From the NCBI GenBank assembly GCA_018114805.1, contig CP073042.1:6803501-6867500 (forward strand): a stretch of 64,000 nt of DNA, given 5' to 3'. Each line of letters opens with the position of its first letter. Position 1 is the first letter of the stretch. Shown here in pieces: positions 48,783-57,528 of this stretch. The notes beneath the pieces are model-generated. The model did no database searches and was not told where the DNA came from. It worked only from the letters and a program-made list of their open reading frames with translations. This DNA comes from Candidatus Streptomyces philanthi. Lineage in GTDB: Bacteria; Actinomycetota; Actinomycetes; Streptomycetales; Streptomycetaceae. The translations under genes were made by a program, and so were the position numbers.

Positions 48783-50222
48783 ATGGGGCTGCACATGTCC
48801 CTTCTGGAAGTCCTTGTTTTGCTGGGTGCCGTCGCGCTGGTGGTGGTACGTTGGCTTCCGCCCGACGTCCGCCCACGCGTCACGATCGCGGCGGCGGCAG
48901 TCTTCGTGCTGTCCGCGATCGTGCTGAGCGTGGTGGGGACCCGTTGGCAGATGCTGCCGGTACTGACAGGCGCCGCCCTCGCGCTGCCGTTCGCGCTCTC
49001 TCCTCTGCTGCGACGCCGTACCGGCCGGCCGGCGTGGCGTGCCCAGTGGTGGCTGGCCTTGCCCGGGTCGGTGGCCTGCGCCGGCCTGATCGCCACGGGG
49101 CCGGTGGCCGCCTGGGCCTTTCCCGTACCCGTGTTCCCCGAGCCGTCGGGCCGTTTCGCGGTCGGTACCCGTGTGACGCAGTGGACCGACCCACACCGCC
49201 CCGAGCACTTCACCGCCGATCCGCACGACCGGCGCACGGCCGTGGTCCAGCTCGGGTATCCCGCGCAGAAGAGCCCCGCCGGCGCGCGGCGGGCCCAGTA
49301 CCTCGGACGCACGGAGCACGAGGCTCGCACCGTCGCCGACGCCCTCGCCCGCCAGGTCGGCCTGCCCGGCTTCCTGATCGACGGCACCCCACGTGCCCGC
49401 ACCCGTTCGGTCTTCAACGCTCCGGTGGCCGACGGGGGCGGACGCTTCCCGGTCGTGTTGTTCTCTCCCGGATCCGGCGGAGTGCGCACCCAGAACACCG
49501 CCTGGGCGGAGGAACTGGCCAGCCACGGCTATCTGGTCGCCGCCCTCGACCACCCGTACGACTCCGCCGCCGTCGTCCTCACCGACGGCCGAACGCTGCA
49601 CACCAAGACCACCTCCACCGGCGACCGGGACAAGGACGACAAGCTGGCGGCCGACTGGACGGCTGTTCGGAGTGCCGACCTCAGCTTCGTCCTCACGCAA
49701 CTGGACCGCCTGGGCCGAGGTGAGATCGCCGGCCCGCTGACCGGACGCCTGGATACCAGCCGGGCCGCGGTCACCGGCCACTCCATGGGGGAGCCGCCGC
49801 CCTGCAGGCAGCCCGGCGGGACCACCGGTTCGACGCCGTCATCGATCTGGACGGCTACCCCCACGGCCCCGTCTCGCCCTCCCTCCGCTAGCCGACGCTC
49901 CCGCTCACCCAGGCCATCACCTCCGCGACCGACCGGCGGTACGTGCCCCGCCTCACCAGGGCCCTCAAGCGCAACACCGCGACGAGCTACCGGCTCACCA
50001 TCCACGGCGCCGCCCACCTCACCTTCATGGACGGCCCCCTGTACCTGCCGCCCGTGCCCTCGATAGTCGGCTCCCTGGGCCGCACCGAGAGCCCCCGCGT
50101 CGTCGCCGCAACCGCTCTCGCCTTCCTGGACACCACCCTGCGGCACAACCCCGGCGACCTGCCCGGCGTTCTGTCGGCCTACGGCGACCTCAGCGTCTAC
50201 CACCCCGAGCAACAGCCGCTGA
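48783..50222 (+). pseudogene. Membrane-anchored alpha/beta hydrolase (PAF-acetylhydrolase-like), broken at the active site
   Basis: ATG at 48783 (or 48795). Three N-terminal hydrophobic segments (LLEVLVLLGAVALVVVRWLP, ITIAAAAVFVLSAIV-like, LPGSVACAGLIATGPVAAW) are followed by a hydrolase domain with FPVVLFSPGSGGVRTQNTAW, ELASHGYLVAALDHPYDS and the nucleophile elbow TGHSMG. Exactly there (near 49787) the frame changes; the rest, HRFDAVIDLDGYPHGPVSP, then a TAG at 49889, then the His region LTIHGAAHLTFMDGPLY, lies in another frame. The end near 50220 is approximate because the frame runs on into a transposase scrap. Family members hydrolyse lipid or ester substrates outside the membrane. Confidence 0.82.
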
Positions 50223-50285
50223 TCAGCTCTTCGACGACAGCCGACGGCACGGCCGTTCCCCTTCCCAGCCGGAGTGCGGTCCGGG

Positions 50286-50490
50286 GTGCTGGCCCTGATC
50301 GAGTTCTGGACGCTGCTGGAGGAGGACCAGGAGCGGCTGCGGAACAAGTCGGGGGGCGAACCGGGTGGGTTCGCTCTGCTGCGCTGAGGTTCCTTGAGGC
50401 GGAGGCCCGGTTCCCGGGGGATGCCAGGGAGACCCCGGTGCCGGCGGTGCCTTACGCCGCTCAGCAGGTGAGGGTGCCCGCCGCTGGCGG
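50286..50490 (+). pseudogene. Fragment of a Tn3-family transposase N-terminal (DUF4158-like) domain
   Basis: The plus strand reads LIEFWTLLEEDQERLRNKSG and GGFALL, then after a one-base frame change near 50383 RFLEAEARFPGDARETPVPA and YAAQQVRVPA. This order is the start of the DUF4158 region in actinomycete Tn3-type transposases (usual reading: KSGATRLGFALLLKFFELEA). Nothing of the large catalytic domain follows. It directly abuts the lipase remnant, so an insertion and later deletion may have trimmed that gene. Confidence 0.65.
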
Positions 50491-50881
50491 GCCGAAGGCG
50501 AACAAGGACTGCACGACCGCTCCAGCCGGCGGCCTCGTTCGCCGCGGCCTCCGCCGCCAGGGTCACGGAAGAAGCCGAACGCGACCCACTTGTGTGCCGT
50601 GACGCGCGAGATGCCCCGCGCTCGGACGGTCTGTGCGGACACGCTCGATGAGAAGCCGCCTGCCATGAACGGTCAGCCGGGCATGACGGTGGGATGCGAA
50701 GACCTCCGTGCGGTGCGGTCCTAGACGGCTCCACCACACCGGAGGTCTTCGCGATGATCAAGCCTGACCGGCGTCGACCACGCTCTTGATCCATACACCG
50801 AGCCGCAGCGGTGAGTTCGTCGGCGACGGTAGACACGCCGACCGCGACAAGGCGACTGTCGCGCGGCGACCGCGCACGTCG
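50491..50881. other. Mobile-element scar region
   Basis: 391 bp between the Tn3 scrap and the TetR gene. It contains the perfect inverted repeat GAAGACCTCCG/CGGAGGTCTTC (50698-50708 and 50740-50750). An ATG at 50754 opens only 11 codons (MIKPDRRRPRS) before TGA, possibly a decayed transposase start. No intact gene. Confidence 0.45.
50698..50750. repeat. 11-bp perfect inverted repeat
   Basis: Arms GAAGACCTCCG (50698-50708) and CGGAGGTCTTC (50740-50750), with 31 bp between. Such structures occur at insertion-sequence ends or ahead of transposase starts; here no transposase follows. Origin uncertain. Confidence 0.6.
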
Positions 50882-51547
50882 TCACCGGGCTGTCCGACTG
50901 CGCTCACCGGGATCGGGTTCGTCGTGGATGGCCAACGCTCCGGCGAGGTCGAGGTCGAGGTCGAGGTCGAGGTCGAGGTCGGCGTTGGTGCCGTGTGTCC
51001 CGGCGCGGACGAGCAGCACTGCGCCGAGCGCGGTGCTCCAGAACGTCCTGGCCTCCACGCTGAGCGGTCGACGGGCCCTCCAGCCGCGACTGTCCAGGAG
51101 CTGACTCACGAAACGCTCGGATTGCCGGAACAGCAACCGGAGGTGCTGGTCGACTACGGGGGCGAGTTCGGGCTTGGAGATCCCGGAAGCCAGTGCTCGC
51201 GCGACCCACGGGAGCGAGGGCATGGCCAGGACGGCGCGGGCGATGTTGCGCCGAAAAGTCGGCGCATCGGGGGCTTGGCGACCGATGCGCTCAACCCGAT
51301 GGGCGTCGTGCAGCAAGCCGAGAAAGGCGGCGTGCACGAGCAGCGAGTCCTTGGAGTCGAAGTAGTAGGTCACCTGGTTGGGGAAGACGCCCGCCGCGTT
51401 CGCGATCTCCGTGACGCTCACCTCAGCGCCGGGCCGCTCCTTGCAGAGCTGGGCGGTTGCCTCAATCAGCCGATGCCTTGTCGCGCGACCTGCGGTCACG
51501 CGGCCGAGTCGACGTCGACTGGGCTTTGGTTCGCTTCTTCTCCACAT
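50882..51547 (-). CDS. TetR-family repressor with a repeat-encoded Asp-Leu tract
   Basis: 221 residues from the ATG at 51547; a GTG at 51499 (VTAGRATRHRLIEATAQLCK) is the alternative, and neither has a strong ribosome site. The HTH is VTEIANAAGVFPNQVTYYFD followed by SKDSLLVHAAFLGLLHDA. The ligand-binding half is helical and contains (Asp-Leu)6, encoded by six GAGGTC units on the plus strand. Divergent from the fabF-like gene across a 63-bp A/T-rich promoter, it should repress that gene and itself. The tract is near the C-terminus, so changes in copy number (six bases) would lengthen or shorten the protein without breaking the frame. Confidence 0.88.
   Translation of the reverse strand: MWRRSEPKPSRRRLGRVTAGRATRHRLIEATAQLCKERPGAEVSVTEIANAAGVFPNQVTYYFDSKDSLLVHAAFLGLLHDAHRVERIGRQAPDAPTFRRNIARAVLAMPSLPWVARALASGISKPELAPVVDQHLRLLFRQSERFVSQLLDSRGWRARRPLSVEARTFWSTALGAVLLVRAGTHGTNADLDLDLDLDLDLAGALAIHDEPDPGERSRTAR
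50945..50980. repeat. Six tandem GAGGTC hexamers
   Basis: An uninterrupted (GAGGTC)6 microsatellite inside the TetR gene, encoding (Asp-Leu)6 on the minus strand. Confidence 0.97.
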
Positions 51548-51610
51548 CTAAATTGTACATTATGCAATAAGGGCGTTCAATTCTATCATATACAAGAAAG
51601 GTTGAGGGGC
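51548..51610. promoter_or_regulatory. A/T-rich divergent promoter/operator between tetR and fabF-like gene
   Basis: 63 bp with far lower GC than the surroundings. ATTGTACATTATGCAAT at about 51546-51563 is an imperfect palindrome suited to a TetR dimer. AAGAAAGGTTGAGGGGC just before the ATG at 51611 supplies the ribosome site for the fabF-like gene. Confidence 0.6.
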
Positions 51611-52865
51611 ATGCACCGGACTGAAGTCGTCGTGACCGGACTCGGCGCGATCACGCCACTCGGGGCAGACGTGGCGTCCGCCTGGAAAGCCCTGCTTGCG
51701 GGCGAGTCCTGCATCCGCGGCGACGTCCTAGCCGGCCATGAGGACACCGGCCTTCCAGACACCGTCGCAGGGACGATGGCGATCGACCCCGCCGAGTCGC
51801 TGCCGCGGGTGCGGGCCAGACGGCTCGACCGCTCGCAGCAAGCGGCCTTCGTCGCGGCGGCCGAAGCCTGGACCGACGCCGGTGCCCCGGAGGTGGACCC
51901 GGACCGGCTCGCGTCTGCGATCGGCACGGGAATCGGGGGTGTACTGGACGCTGCTGAAGGAAGACGACGTGCTGGAGGCGGCCGGGACGCGGCGCGTCTC
52001 GCCACGTACGGTCCCGATGCTCATGCCCAACGCGGCGGCGGCGCTGATCAGTATCGGATACGGTGCACGAGCCGGGGTCTACACGCCCGTCTCGGCGTGC
52101 TCTTCCGGCGCCGAGGCGATCGCCCTGGGGGCCAGGCTCATCCGTGCCGGCGAGGCGGACGCGTTGATCGCGGGCGGGACCGAGGCCGCGATCACTATTG
52201 CCGGCTTCGCTCAGGCACAAGCACTGTCCCGCCATACCGCCGAACCCGCTTCCGCGTCCCGGCCGTTCGCAGCGGACCGCAGCGGATTCGTCCTCAGTGA
52301 AGGCGCTGCCGTCATGGTGCTCGAAAGCGCCGAGCATGCCGGCGCCCGAGGCGCGCGCGTCCACGCGGTGCTCGCGGGTGCTGGCATCGCCGCCGACGCT
52401 CACCACATCACGGCGCCCGCTACCGACGGCTCCGGTCAGATCTCAGCCATGTGGAAGGCCCTCGCGCAAGCCGGTTTGGCTCCCGAGCAGATCAGCCACA
52501 TCAACGCCCATGCCACCGGAACTCCGGTCGGCGATGTCGCCGAGGCACACGCGATCGGGGAGGTCTTCGGCCGCGCCACCGTGACGGCCCCCAAGGCGGC
52601 GCTCGGTCATCTCTTTGGCGCCGCCGGCGCGATCGAAGCGCTCATCGCCGTCCTCAGTGTGGAGCACGGTGTCATCCCGCCGACCCGCAACATCACCGCG
52701 GCCGGCGTCGGTCCCGACATCGCTCTCGATGTCGTCGCAGAGCGACGAGACGTCTCCCATGAGGCCGTGCTCAGCAATTCCTTCCGCTTCGGTGGGCAGA
52801 ACGTTTCGCTCATCGTCACCAGTGCACGCCACCACGCGTCCCGTACGCCCTCGACGACGCCATGA
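51611..52865 (+). pseudogene. FabF-type 3-oxoacyl-ACP synthase II with one frameshift
   Basis: From the ATG at 51611 the frame reads TEVVVTGLGAITPLGADVAS and ASAIGTGIGG, then shifts near 51942 into TLLKEDDVLEAAGTRRVSPR, the nucleophile loop PVSACSSGAEAIALGARLIR, the first His HINAHATGTPVGD and the second GHLFGAAGAIEAL, ending at 52863. All three catalytic residues (Cys-His-His) are present in the second frame. The length (about 417 residues) is that of KAS II. Stand-alone, no ACP or other fatty-acid genes next to it, and under a divergent TetR. One indel separates it from a complete enzyme. Confidence 0.85.
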
Positions 52866-54486
52866 CCCACGCGAACGCACCGTTGTCCGTGGAGGGGCGT
52901 CGCCGATCTGGCGGCCACGGGCCCGTTGGGCCGCGGCGGGCGCACGGCCCGTGAGCGCGGCGGCGCCCTGGCCCCGCGCGGAAGACGGCGTGCGCGACCC
53001 GCGGGAGGTCGTGCACCGCGCGCCCTCCTGCGGCTGGTGGTTGGGCAGTGCGGTTGTCAGCCGCACGGCTAGGGTCGCGCTCCCTCGACGCCACGCCGCG
53101 ACACGCCCACGTCCCCGCGAGGTCGTGGCCTCACCGACCGAAAGCGGTTAATAAACTTCGAGTCAGCATGTTTTATATCACTTCTCGCGGTGGGGAAGGC
53201 TGCTGGCCGCTTGTGGCCTTGCCGTTTAGGTTCGGGCATGAAACGGGCACTCCGGTGCGGCGAAACCCGCAGGACCACCGACGTGGCGCTGCCCGCACAG
53301 TCACGGCTCCGCACGTTTTTTCGGCCCTTCCTCTTCCCTTGTGCTTATGTCAAGACCCTCGGCACAGTTAAATGGCACGCAGTTCTCCGCAGGTTGATGT
53401 AAGGCGCTTCCTCGGCCTCCTCCGGATCGACTGATGTGCCGGGAGGAGGGACCTGACCAGTGCGTCCCACGCGTCTTGGCCGTATCAAGGGCCCAGGGGA
53501 TATGCACGCGGGTCGTGCTCTTTTCGCTGATGCGAAACGCCGCACCGTAGCCATCCGCCTCGTTCTGTGGCTCGCGCCCGCCCGCGGGTCCATCGGCCGC
53601 CTACTGCCCTGGCGGGCGGGGCGCACCGGCCAGCCCCCGACCGGGCCCGTACCGGTCATCGCGGACACGTCGGGCGCGTGTCTCGTGCGGGGCGTTCGCC
53701 TCGCACCCACCCGAGGGCGACCCCACCCGCCGGGGTCGTGCCCGCAGCGCCGCGCACCGCGGCCGGCTCACGGCCCGGTCCGCGTCGCCGAGCCCCGGGC
53801 CGTTCCGGCGCGCTCGGGGGCCGCCCAGCACGCGGCTGCGGGGGGAACGCAGACCGAACACGCGGCCGATCTGCTCTCGGAGTCCGAGCGCTGGACGCGA
53901 GGCGAGCCACGCCGTCCGGCGCACTCCCGCAGGGCACGGCCCGCGCCTTCCCCTCCCCAACCGGCCCCGTGGGGGAGGCGGCGGACTGCCCGGTGCGCGC
54001 GCACCCTTCCGGCGCGGCGGTGGGCACACGTACCGAACCCCGGCGACGACGCGTGGCTACTCCGGATGGCCCCACTGCGATGGCGGACGCCGGAGCCGGC
54101 GCCACCTCGGATGGTCTCCCGAGGGGGACGCCGCGCCGTCCGACTCGCTCCCGCCCACCGCCCGGCCGCCGGCGCCGCCCGCTGTGCGCATGGTGCGCGG
54201 CCCGTCGGACGCTGCACTCCGCGGAGGGGAACGCCACGCCCGCCCCGCGCGCGCCGTCGGGCTTTCCCGTCGGGCGGAGCCCCGGTACTCGGGGGCGCCG
54301 CTTGGGTGAGACGGCTACCCGGGAAGCGCGGGACGGCCGGCGTCGGCGGCCGAGTCGTGGCGTAACGGCGGGGAGGGCGGAGTGCGCGGCGCCCAGGGGG
54401 TGACGCGCGGGGCGCGGGGCCTCGCCTCGCGAATGTGAACACGGGGTTATCTCTGGCAGCGGGACGGATGATGGGCCATTGACGTC
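52866..54486. other. 1.6-kb gene-free region
   Basis: Its left end (about 52903-52980) repeats the 3' end of the SDR gene at 45225-45300 (LAATGPLGxGGxxARERG in both). Around 53140-53190 and 53330-53400 there are A/T-rich patches. The remainder to 54430 is very GC-rich with open frames in all phases and no recognisable protein. The promoter of the LuxR gene should lie near 54440. Confidence 0.5.
52903..52980 (+). repeat. Copy of the SDR gene 3' end
   Basis: The stretch reading ...LAATGPLGRGGRTARERGGA is closely similar to the C-terminal codons of the SDR at 45220-45300. No further SDR sequence is seen upstream, where fabF ends. It looks like the trimmed tail of a second, related SDR gene. Confidence 0.6.
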
Positions 54487-55608
54487 ATGAAGAGCCATCG
54501 CGAGACCAGGGCGTGCCGGGAGATGCGGGCGGCGGGGGCCGCCTCGCCGAACATCCCCACCGTCCACCACCTCAGCCGCGACCACGTCCAGGTGTACGTG
54601 TGGATTCTGGAGCGGCAGCCGGTGACGAAGGGGCGGTGTGTGGCGGCGGCCAGCGAGCTGGGACTCACCGGTGAGGGGGCGGGCTGTGTGCTCGACGAGC
54701 TGACCGCGCTCGGCCTGCTGCACTCCGGCGGCATGGACGACCCCCTGGTCCCCCTCGACCCCGAACTGGCGGCCGGCGCGCTGGCCACCCGGTTGCGGGC
54801 CGACATGCTGGCGCAACAGCAGCGACTGACCCAGATAGAGGTCGAGTTCGGGCGGCTGCGTGAGCGCTTCCTGGAACACCGGCCGCAGCGCGGCGAGTCC
54901 ATCGAGGTCATCCCCGATGTCGCCGATGTGAGGGCCGCGTTGAACGTGGCGTCGGCCGAATGCCGGGAGGACGTGCTGAGCAGCCAACCCGGCGGCGTCC
55001 GGCCCCGGGAGGTGCTTGAGGAGGCGCTGACCCGGGACACCGAGCTACTCACCCGCGGTGTGCGGATGCGTACGCTCTACCACCACACCGCCCGTTTCAA
55101 CGCCCCGAGCCAGGCGTACGTGTCGGTAATGACCGGGCTGGGCGCCGAGTACCGCACCAGCCACGAGCCGTTCGGCCGACTCATCGTTTTCGACCAGGCG
55201 CTGGCTGTCATTCCCGGCGAGCCAGGCACCTTGGAGGCGGTGCTGGTGCGCGACCGCGCCGTCGTGTCCTACTTACGGTCCATCTTCGAAAGCGCCTGGG
55301 CCTACGCCAGACCGTTCTCGGAGGCGGCAGCCGATGGCCTTGAGGAGGTGGCACGAGAGCTCAACGGCAGCATCGTGCGCCTGCTGGCCGCGGGGTGCAA
55401 AGACGACACCATCAGCAGGCGGCTGGGGATGTCGCTGCGGACCACGCGCAAACACGTGGCCGCCATCATGGAGAGCCTGGGCGCGGTGAGCCGGTTCCAG
55501 GCAGGCGTGCTGGCCGCGCGGGCCGGGCTGCTGACTGAGGACGACGGCGCGCCCGCGGGACCGGGCGGGGCCGGCCCGGCGCCGTCACCCGGCGACGCGC
55601 TGGCGTGA
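54487..55608 (+). CDS. LuxR-type regulator with TrmB-like N-terminus
   Basis: 373 residues. The N-terminal winged helix (HVQVYVWILERQPVTKGRCV, AASELGLTGEGAGCVLDELT) resembles TrmB-like sugar-sensing domains. A helix LRADMLAQQQRLTQIEVEFG and a middle effector region (RTLYHHTARF, GRLIVFDQALAVIP) follow. The C-terminal LuxR HTH is IVRLLAAGCKDDTISRRLGM then SLRTTRKHVAAIMESLGAVS. This architecture is common near streptomycete biosynthetic genes. It may control the locus to its right, though a decayed gene and the HxlR regulator stand between. Intact. Confidence 0.85.
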   Translation: MKSHRETRACREMRAAGAASPNIPTVHHLSRDHVQVYVWILERQPVTKGRCVAAASELGLTGEGAGCVLDELTALGLLHSGGMDDPLVPLDPELAAGALATRLRADMLAQQQRLTQIEVEFGRLRERFLEHRPQRGESIEVIPDVADVRAALNVASAECREDVLSSQPGGVRPREVLEEALTRDTELLTRGVRMRTLYHHTARFNAPSQAYVSVMTGLGAEYRTSHEPFGRLIVFDQALAVIPGEPGTLEAVLVRDRAVVSYLRSIFESAWAYARPFSEAAADGLEEVARELNGSIVRLLAAGCKDDTISRRLGMSLRTTRKHVAAIMESLGAVSRFQAGVLAARAGLLTEDDGAPAGPGGAGPAPSPGDALA

Positions 55609-55763
55609 CCTACCCCGGCCCACCGCACCGCGCGCCGCGCCGGGCCTTCGGCCCGAACCTGTCACGTGAGCACGGGACCGCGGATACGTGACTGACGCGG
55701 CCGCGCCGACTGCGCGACGATGGGCTCCCGGCCGCCGGTTGCGGGGCGGCGTGGCGGAAGGGC

Positions 55764-56323
55764 GTGCGGATTGCGATACACGGCGGCGTCCGACGGAGAG
55801 TGGAAGACTTTCCTCCAGGACATCGCGCTGTGCGTGGCGACCTACCGGCGGTGCGGCCTCGCGCTGGTGTGGCCGGAGGGCGCCCACCTGGTGGTGGACG
55901 AGTTGGCGGCGGCGTGTCGCGCGATAGCCGAGGCGGATCCCGCGGATGCGCCGGGCGACCCGCGGCCCGCCGCCGGCTGGCGGCCCGTCCCGCCCGGCGC
56001 CGCGTCGGCCCGAATGGTCGCCGGTCTGGACGCCACCGCGGGACGCTGGGCGCGTCTTCCCTGCGGACCCTAGCGGCCGGGCGGGGGGCGGGTGACGCGT
56101 CGACGGGCGCCGACTGCCTGCTGCTGCCGCTGGCCGACTGCCTGCTGCTGCCGCTGGAGGGAACCGTGCGCTGCCGCGTCGGGCCCCGCACGGGCGGCTT
56201 CCCCCGCGTCGAGCTGTGGCTGCGCCCCGGAGAGGTGCTCTACCTCTCCCGGTGGCCACTGCCGGTGCGAGGCTCCCCCCCAGCGCGCGGGTGCTGCGGA
56301 TACTGCTCCCGCCCGCACCCTGA
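55764..56323 (+). pseudogene. Decayed cupin-like gene
   Basis: One frame shows TAASDGEWKTFLQDIALCVA and HLVVDELAAACRAIAEADPA (about 55780-55960). Another gives DCLLLPLEGTVRCRVG and VELWLRPGEVLYLSRW, a cupin/JmjC-like core, and a third the end RVLRILLPPAP at 56321. A 24-bp tandem duplication (56111-56158) repeats DCLLLPLA in frame. At least two frame changes are needed to join the parts. Function not assignable. Confidence 0.45.
56111..56158. repeat. 24-bp tandem duplication in the cupin remnant
   Basis: Two copies at 56111-56134 and 56135-56158, differing at the last base. Twenty-four bases keep the frame and duplicate eight codons. Confidence 0.93.
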
Positions 56324-56519
56324 AGCGTCCGCCGCCTGCAGGCCTCAAGCGTCCACCTATGGGGCGTTTTGTAGAATTATGGGTCTTGCTCGTCTTCCTG
56401 TGCGGCACCCTGGTGAACAGGGAGCCCCATGGTGCCCGCAGCCGTGGCGGCCGACGCTGAGAGAGCAGGCAGACTCGGTCGGCTCCGCTTCCGGCCATTC
56501 GCAGGAGAGAGGAACCACG

Positions 56520-56594
56520 ATGACCGCATCCGTTCCAGCCCCACTTTCGTTCACATCGACCGGGCCGGGCGAAGACGACACCGGCTGGGGGTGA
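56520..56594 (+). CDS. 24-codon small open reading frame with a strong ribosome site
   Basis: ATG at 56520 preceded by GCAGGAGAGAGG; peptide begins MTASVPAPLSFTSTGPGEDD and ends TGWG before TGA. The start signal is better than that of most genes here, so it is probably translated. It may be a leader peptide, a small precursor peptide or the surviving start of a broken gene; the 265 bp after it contain no intact frame. No maturation enzyme for a ribosomal peptide was recognised nearby. Confidence 0.4.
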   Translation: MTASVPAPLSFTSTGPGEDDTGWG

Positions 56595-56859
56595 ACCGGG
56601 CCGGGCCCGTTCACCGTCAGGTGTCCTACCGCGCCCGGCCGGCGGCCGCTCCCCGGCCGGGTCGCGTCCGGGAAGACGCCGCCGACGGTGGCTGTCGCGG
56701 TGTGACCCGCGCCCGCGACCGGCGGCAGCCCGCGATCCGCGTGGCGCCCGGTGCCGACGGCTGGCGCGCGGGCGGACCCGGTGTCGCGCCTCACGAGGGC
56801 ACGGCCTGGCGGCTCACGCCGGCCGGGGGTGCCCGATCCACCAAGCGAGGGTGATTCGG

Positions 56860-57309
56860 ATGGAGAGAACCGGAAGGGTGCCCGCTCCCGCGCTGCAGCG
56901 TATGGCCGCCCGCCCGCTGGCGAGGGTCCTCGAAACCCTGTCCGGGCGCTGGTCCGTGCTGGTGATCAGCGCGGTGGCGGCCGGTCGGTGCCGGTTCAAC
57001 GACCTGCACCGCCACCTGGAAGGCATCAACCACAAGGTGCTCATCGAGACCCTGCATCGTCTGCAGCACGACGGATACCTCAACGGCCCGCTGACCACGT
57101 CGAAGAGACCGGAGCGGGGCGGCTTCGTGCCCTACCGGCTGACGGAACTAGGTCGGTCCCTGCACGAACTGATCAATACCGTCGACGAATGGAGCGAGGC
57201 ACACGCGGAGTACCTCATCCGCACCCGCGCCGAATTCGTTTCGCGGCACACTACGAAAAGTCCGGTGCCGGCTGGGGCGCGCCCTGCCGACTTCTCCACC
57301 TCCAGGTGA
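56860..57309 (+). CDS. HxlR-family transcriptional regulator
   Basis: 149 residues from the ATG at 56860, preceded by GAGGG; a GTG at 56851 is possible but has no spacing for a ribosome site. The HxlR winged helix is ARVLETLSGRWSVLVISAVA, RCRFNDLHRHLEGINHKVLI, ETLHRLQHDGYL and YRLTELGRSLHELI. These dimeric repressors or activators often control adjacent enzymes. Its gene leads the right-hand biosynthetic locus, and a 12-bp palindrome AAGTACATACTT at 60874 is a candidate target. Intact. Confidence 0.88.
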   Translation: MERTGRVPAPALQRMAARPLARVLETLSGRWSVLVISAVAAGRCRFNDLHRHLEGINHKVLIETLHRLQHDGYLNGPLTTSKRPERGGFVPYRLTELGRSLHELINTVDEWSEAHAEYLIRTRAEFVSRHTTKSPVPAGARPADFSTSR

Positions 57310-57528
57310 CCCGACGCGAAATACCGAACCCGGGTGATACGCCGGCGGTCTTCGCCCCGACAATCAGCCGGCGTCCTCGTGCCCACATAACACGCCGACA
57401 TTCCCTCAGCCAAAGGTCCGGCCCTGATCGGCCCCGACCGTCGGGCCGCGAACCTTTCATATCCGGTGGCGCCCGCCCGTCGCTTCCCAGCCGGGAGACG
57501 CGTGGACGCCTAGAGAGTGGGGATCTTC

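Noticed and set aside
50223..50666. Minus-strand transposase-like frame with an HTH-like segment
   Set aside because: The plus strand of the same DNA encodes the more convincing Tn3/DUF4158 fragment; the minus frame loses all similarity after 40 residues.
50944..50981. CRISPR-like array at the GAGGTC repeats
   Set aside because: Six-base units without spacers inside a reading frame are a microsatellite, not a CRISPR array.
53460..54430. Several overlapping long frames on both strands
   Set aside because: All phases are open because stops are rare at this GC; none shows a recognisable motif or ribosome site.
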